A stretch of 8,335 bases of DNA from Bacteroidia bacterium (GTDB taxonomy: Bacteria; Bacteroidota; Bacteroidia; Bacteroidales; CAJPTX01). The position numbers and the translations under genes are program-made. Positions 6,501 through 8,335 of this stretch are shown one piece after another (the stretch's first letter is position 1; the number at the start of each line of letters is the position of its first letter). The notes under the pieces are model-generated. The model had not been told where the DNA came from. It saw nothing but the letters and a program-made list of their open reading frames with translations, and made no database searches. The stretch lies in the NCBI GenBank assembly GCA_905373665.1, contig CAJPTV010000095.1, positions 1 through 8,335 on the forward strand. The letters run 5' to 3'.

Positions 6501-8199
6501 TCTTTCCCTCGTAGAAGGCGTTTACGTCAAAAGAGAGTTGGGCGACGGAGTCTCTTTCGTACCAATGGAGGCGCTTTAGGTCAATATGGGGTGCTTGGGC
6601 TGCGAACTGATATTGGGGGATGGAGTCTGAGAAGTCGAGTTCGCCCGTAAAGGAGAGTTGTAGCGCCGAGTCGCGCACCGTGGCGTGCCCCGAGTAGCTC
6701 TTGGGGGTGACGTCGCCGTCGAGGTCGATGTGGTGGTAGGTATAGTTCTTAAATTCAAGATTATCGATGGAAATTTGGGTACGTGCGTGGAGTTTACCGC
6801 CCCCCTTCACGACCCCCTCTATCGACCCCTTGAGGTCCGTGTGACCCAAGAGCTCCTTGTGGATGAGTTGGCCCACGTGCAGACGCTGGGTCGAGATTTT
6901 ACCATCGAACGCCGTCCCCTCCTGAGGGTCTATGCGCAACGAAAGGTCTACGCCCACATTGCCGAGGTTCGAGGTCAGAGTCCCATACGCCACGAAGTCG
7001 TCTAGAAAGCCCACGAGCTCCCCTTTGTACGCCAAACGCTGTAGGCGTCGGGCAAAGTCGGGAATGGTAAAATGGGCAAGCCCTAACGAATCGGTGAGCA
7101 TCCGCACATCTTCGAGTGAGGTCCGACACTCTTTCACCTCGAGGTGTACCATCGCATCGTGCACCTTCGGTAACCCCTCAAACGACGATTGTAGCCGTAA
7201 GCGGGTCTCTGTGCCTGTGCCCACGGTCAGCGCGTGCACCTGTAACGAGGCTATGGTGCCTGCCGCATAGCCCGTGGCATAGAGGGGCAGATCGGAGGGG
7301 CGGAGGCGCGGCACGAAGTAGCTGAAGAGTCTGGGCGTTAGCACCGAAGGCTCTATCGCGAGCGAAAGGCGGACGTTGTGCACAAAGTCCTTCATGGCGG
7401 CGAACCCATCAAAGTCCATTCGGAAGTCGGAGACGCGCAGGTGTTGTACCCCCTCTCGCAACTCGATGTCTTGGAAGTGCAGGTGGTGATTACAGAGCGA
7501 CATCCGGGTTTGAAACTCCTGTGCGGCAAAGCCCGACTTCTCGCGGAAGTGAAGCCCCCTGATCTCCATTCGTACCGTGTCGCTCGCTACGCGGAGGTGA
7601 TGTACCGTCCCTCGTAGTTCACTAAACGAAATATCGCGGTGGTTGAAGCGCCCCGGTGTCGACGCCGTCCCGACATACTGCATGGAGAAGCGGGTGTCGG
7701 AAAAGTTGATTTGGTCGATAGAGAGCTCAAAGCGCTTCGGATTGGTTTTCGGCTTCGCGCTCTTAAAGACGTTAAAGAACTCCGTGATGTTGATGACCCC
7801 TGCGCTGTCTACCCTGATACGGAGCGCGGCATCGTGTAGTTCGGTCTGTCCGAAGTGCAACTCGCGCCCCATGCGTGCAAGGGCTAGTAAGGAGGTGGAG
7901 GCTCGTGAGGCGCATAAGAGGGTGTCGCCGCGGAGGTCATAGACGAGGGTCTCTTGCAGCTCTACGCTCGCGGGGAAGCCCATACTGACGCGCCCGATCT
8001 GTAGCTGCACCCCGTAGCGTTCGTGTAGCCAACCCGTGAGCTTTGCCGCGCCATACGTCCCCAAGCCAGTATATTGCAATAAAAGAAACACGGTAGCGAT
8101 GCATGAAAACACCGTCACCCCGAGGATGAAACCAGTGTATACCAGCAACCGACCGCCACGCCGTAACCCGCGCGCAAGTAAAGAGGCGAAAGAACTCAC
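3583..8199 (-). CDS. tamB: TamB-family translocation/assembly module protein
   Basis: This 1538-residue envelope protein belongs to the TamB/AsmA-like group: an inner-membrane anchor followed by a very long beta-rich body that spans the periplasm and works with a BamA-type outer-membrane partner (TamA) in outer-membrane protein assembly or phospholipid transport. Visible parts are a basic N-terminus ('RGLRRGGR'), one membrane segment (about 18-43), and a beta-strand-rich, weakly repetitive body to about residue 1150. The conserved C-terminal TamB domain (DUF490) follows, including 'GDYTIQRGEY' (about 1220), 'FKIQAGSVIRFSGAPE', 'IDVPQADPETQSLL' (about 1313) and 'FASLLFLNSF' (about 1340). An Asn/Ser/Gly-rich stretch comes next, and the protein ends in a Lys/Arg cluster and an acidic tail. 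The start is GTG 8199; no ATG lies near it in frame, and a -7 element is just upstream. No TamA gene is in the window. Frame and domains are intact. Confidence 0.92.
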   Translation of the reverse strand: MSSFASLLARGLRRGGRLLVYTGFILGVTVFSCIATVFLLLQYTGLGTYGAAKLTGWLHERYGVQLQIGRVSMGFPASVELQETLVYDLRGDTLLCASRASTSLLALARMGRELHFGQTELHDAALRIRVDSAGVINITEFFNVFKSAKPKTNPKRFELSIDQINFSDTRFSMQYVGTASTPGRFNHRDISFSELRGTVHHLRVASDTVRMEIRGLHFREKSGFAAQEFQTRMSLCNHHLHFQDIELREGVQHLRVSDFRMDFDGFAAMKDFVHNVRLSLAIEPSVLTPRLFSYFVPRLRPSDLPLYATGYAAGTIASLQVHALTVGTGTETRLRLQSSFEGLPKVHDAMVHLEVKECRTSLEDVRMLTDSLGLAHFTIPDFARRLQRLAYKGELVGFLDDFVAYGTLTSNLGNVGVDLSLRIDPQEGTAFDGKISTQRLHVGQLIHKELLGHTDLKGSIEGVVKGGGKLHARTQISIDNLEFKNYTYHHIDLDGDVTPKSYSGHATVRDSALQLSFTGELDFSDSIPQYQFAAQAPHIDLKRLHWYERDSVAQLSFDVNAFYEGKNLDELLGSISFSELRYTNPNGTLSLDGLRISAFNDGGGKSITADSRVFRASMWTDQRYDHLVTSLRALLEERLPAYFGCAKEEECETTALIPSLSFPSSTAYAVPPKKLYRATLLMGECEEFFSTLLPTLTITPRSELQFTFDAASQALEFRVRSKRLGYRNAEATEIALDLLNQDTLTQFNLAMQHGSVGTLALDSLTLQTHLRTDHLSTTLALLTPDMGGGSLRLCTTTQFYPKEEETPFHFITRVEPSKMQLQGRDWQFSRAHIYTDTSRLEINNFNIRHEDRRLSLVGGLSQRAHDTLRLTLDNIDLGVVEKILPRFRYQGKINGYIGLVSPLKQLNIFTRLQLSNFSLNDTYIGNSELLGRWAGLQNPFLLRFQNRTFDGEKDITLNASWSMEGRGVEGRLQLNKCRLALLDLFAGQALASTGSVNADLRLYGSVQKPHLEGEVAFNEANFTLKQFGTQITTRDRVRLHNDAILFENFTAHDPQSHELQLQGKIDISELSEPVFDLTAITQQFRVLQTQASDELYYGRLFMSSLTHVRGTLAQLRLETALRTEPGTQLYFQLPTYSEAKENQLLEFVDPRDTAQRHAAPQRNKREKKASNHHSFRIDLNVTNDALTQLLVNPRTGDMLRCRGEGSLRIESVPNSSEVRVFGDYTIQRGEYTSVLQGVLSKKFKIQAGSVIRFSGAPEAGQAQIAASYRVKAALDRLFPSEASEKYKRRVPVDCKILIEGSLQAPRIQFQIDVPQADPETQSLLAAALNTEEKVMRQFASLLFLNSFVGESRGQAPIASAAGSNGTTPTPQNNDESSNNALLSSFWELLFNNLNSWIAQIENAPSIDLGFNYRPGDAYTKDEAEVSVSMQWFDGRLNVDANWDVNRNNTTSAVAGDINVTQQSMAFKNLQYKAFARSNDNLVFSDLSPYTAGAGIVLSDSFDSIGELLKRLKALFSRKKNKSETPPELDTDTNEVGND

Positions 8200-8225
8200 G
8201 AAAAGTCTATGTGTTTGGCTGGTCT

Positions 8226-8233
8226 CAAAGGTA
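8226..8233 (-). promoter_or_regulatory. tamB: -7 promoter element for tamB
   Basis: On the minus strand this reads TACCTTTG, a full match to the Bacteroidota TAnnTTTG element. Transcription would start near 8219, giving a leader of roughly 20 bases before the GTG start. No TTG is seen 17-23 bases upstream on that strand, so the -33 part is missing or degenerate. Confidence 0.45.
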
Positions 8234-8244
8234 CGATATTTGGC

Positions 8245-8258
8245 AATAAGAGCTTATT
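8245..8258. repeat. 6-bp inverted repeat AATAAG-AG-CTTATT
   Basis: Perfect arms separated by 2 bases. On the minus strand it covers the -20 to -33 zone of the tamB promoter candidate, where a bound protein would block RNA polymerase. An operator role is inference. Confidence 0.25.
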
Positions 8259-8268
8259 AGAAGCCGTT

Positions 8269-8284
8269 CTTTTCTCGTGAAAAG
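8269..8284. repeat. 6-bp inverted repeat CTTTTC-TCGT-GAAAAG
   Basis: Perfect 6-bp arms around a 4-base loop, 36 bases upstream of the tamB -7 element. No T-run follows on either strand, so it is unlikely to be a terminator. Confidence 0.25.
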
Positions 8285-8291
8285 CTCTTCC

Positions 8292-8314
8292 CTTGTGAGC
8301 ATTTGCAGCACAAG
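8292..8314. repeat. Interrupted inverted repeat CTTGTG...CACAAG
   Basis: CTTGTG (8292-8297) pairs with CACAAG (8309-8314). Inside, GC-ATTT-GC can add two more pairs after small bulges. The element is near the window edge, so its relation to the next gene cannot be judged. Confidence 0.25.
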
Positions 8315-8335
8315 CGGGGGTGGAAAATTTACTTT

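Larger units (their letters stand above)
8200..8335. other. Intergenic region upstream of tamB
   Basis: This 136-base stretch to the right edge holds no convincing gene. It contains a -7 element for tamB and three inverted repeats (8245-8258, 8269-8284, 8292-8314). In many Bacteroidota the neighbour is, from memory, a divergent tsaD, but no TsaD start is visible before the edge. A minus-strand frame is open from the edge to TGA at 8225-8227, but it is too short to judge. Confidence 0.6.

Noticed and set aside
3574..8260. Many + strand open frames of 60-140 codons opposite tamB.
   Set aside because: tamB is one uninterrupted 1538-residue frame with recognisable domains; the opposite frames overlap each other and show no family features.
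8209..8280. A 23-codon + strand frame starting at ATG 8209, divergent from tamB.
   Set aside because: It is very short, overlaps the tamB promoter candidate and has no ribosome-binding site or family resemblance.
8225..8335. A minus-strand frame open from the right edge to TGA 8225-8227, possibly the end of a gene upstream of tamB.
   Set aside because: It is only 36 sense codons, a length expected by chance fairly often, and encodes nothing I recognise. It also covers the tamB -7 element. Sequence beyond the edge would settle it.

Overview
The window looks like a piece of a Bacteroidota chromosome, probably from the Bacteroidales (a Porphyromonas-like genome with mid-50s % GC in its genes is my best guess). 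Three things point there. The very long TamB protein has the domain plan usual in that phylum. A STAS gene lies close to a short RNase Z gene. Promoter-like sequences fit the Bacteroidota form (TTG, about 20 bases, TAnnTTTG) rather than the E. coli form. The species is inference; I ran no search.

Layout. Bases 1-356 are an AT-rich, gene-free region (about 31% GC over the first 240 bases by hand count). It holds the best promoter candidate for the rightward operon, a 12-bp palindrome and a long untranslated leader. Then come four rightward genes: a STAS-domain anti-anti-sigma-type protein (357-722), an XRE/Cro-type helix-turn-helix regulator with an unrecognised C-terminal half (755-1246), ribonuclease Z (1246-2163) and a CPA1-type cation/proton antiporter (2169-3521). 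The last three are packed with gaps of 32 bp, an overlap of 1 bp and a gap of 5 bp, so the four probably share one transcript. A strong hairpin terminator (3543-3573) closes the operon.

On the opposite strand, convergent with the operon, one 4.6-kb gene (8199-3583) encodes a TamB-family envelope protein of 1538 residues. Its stop lies 9 bases past the terminator region, so the terminator probably serves both directions. Upstream of tamB, 8200-8335 is intergenic, with a TACCTTTG -7 element and three short inverted repeats. No start of a neighbouring gene is visible before the window ends.

How the genes fit together. RNase Z (tRNA 3'-end maturation), the antiporter (ion and pH homeostasis) and TamB (transport to or assembly of the outer membrane) are housekeeping functions. 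The unusual part is that two regulatory proteins, STAS and XRE, lead an operon with RNase Z and an antiporter. I see no mobile element, CRISPR array, rRNA or tRNA. The points most worth checking are the regulator with its novel C-terminal half, an intrinsic-terminator-like hairpin inside rnz, the Ser-Asp in place of Asn-Asp in the antiporter, and the long leader. I found no clear evidence of a wholly new multi-gene system.
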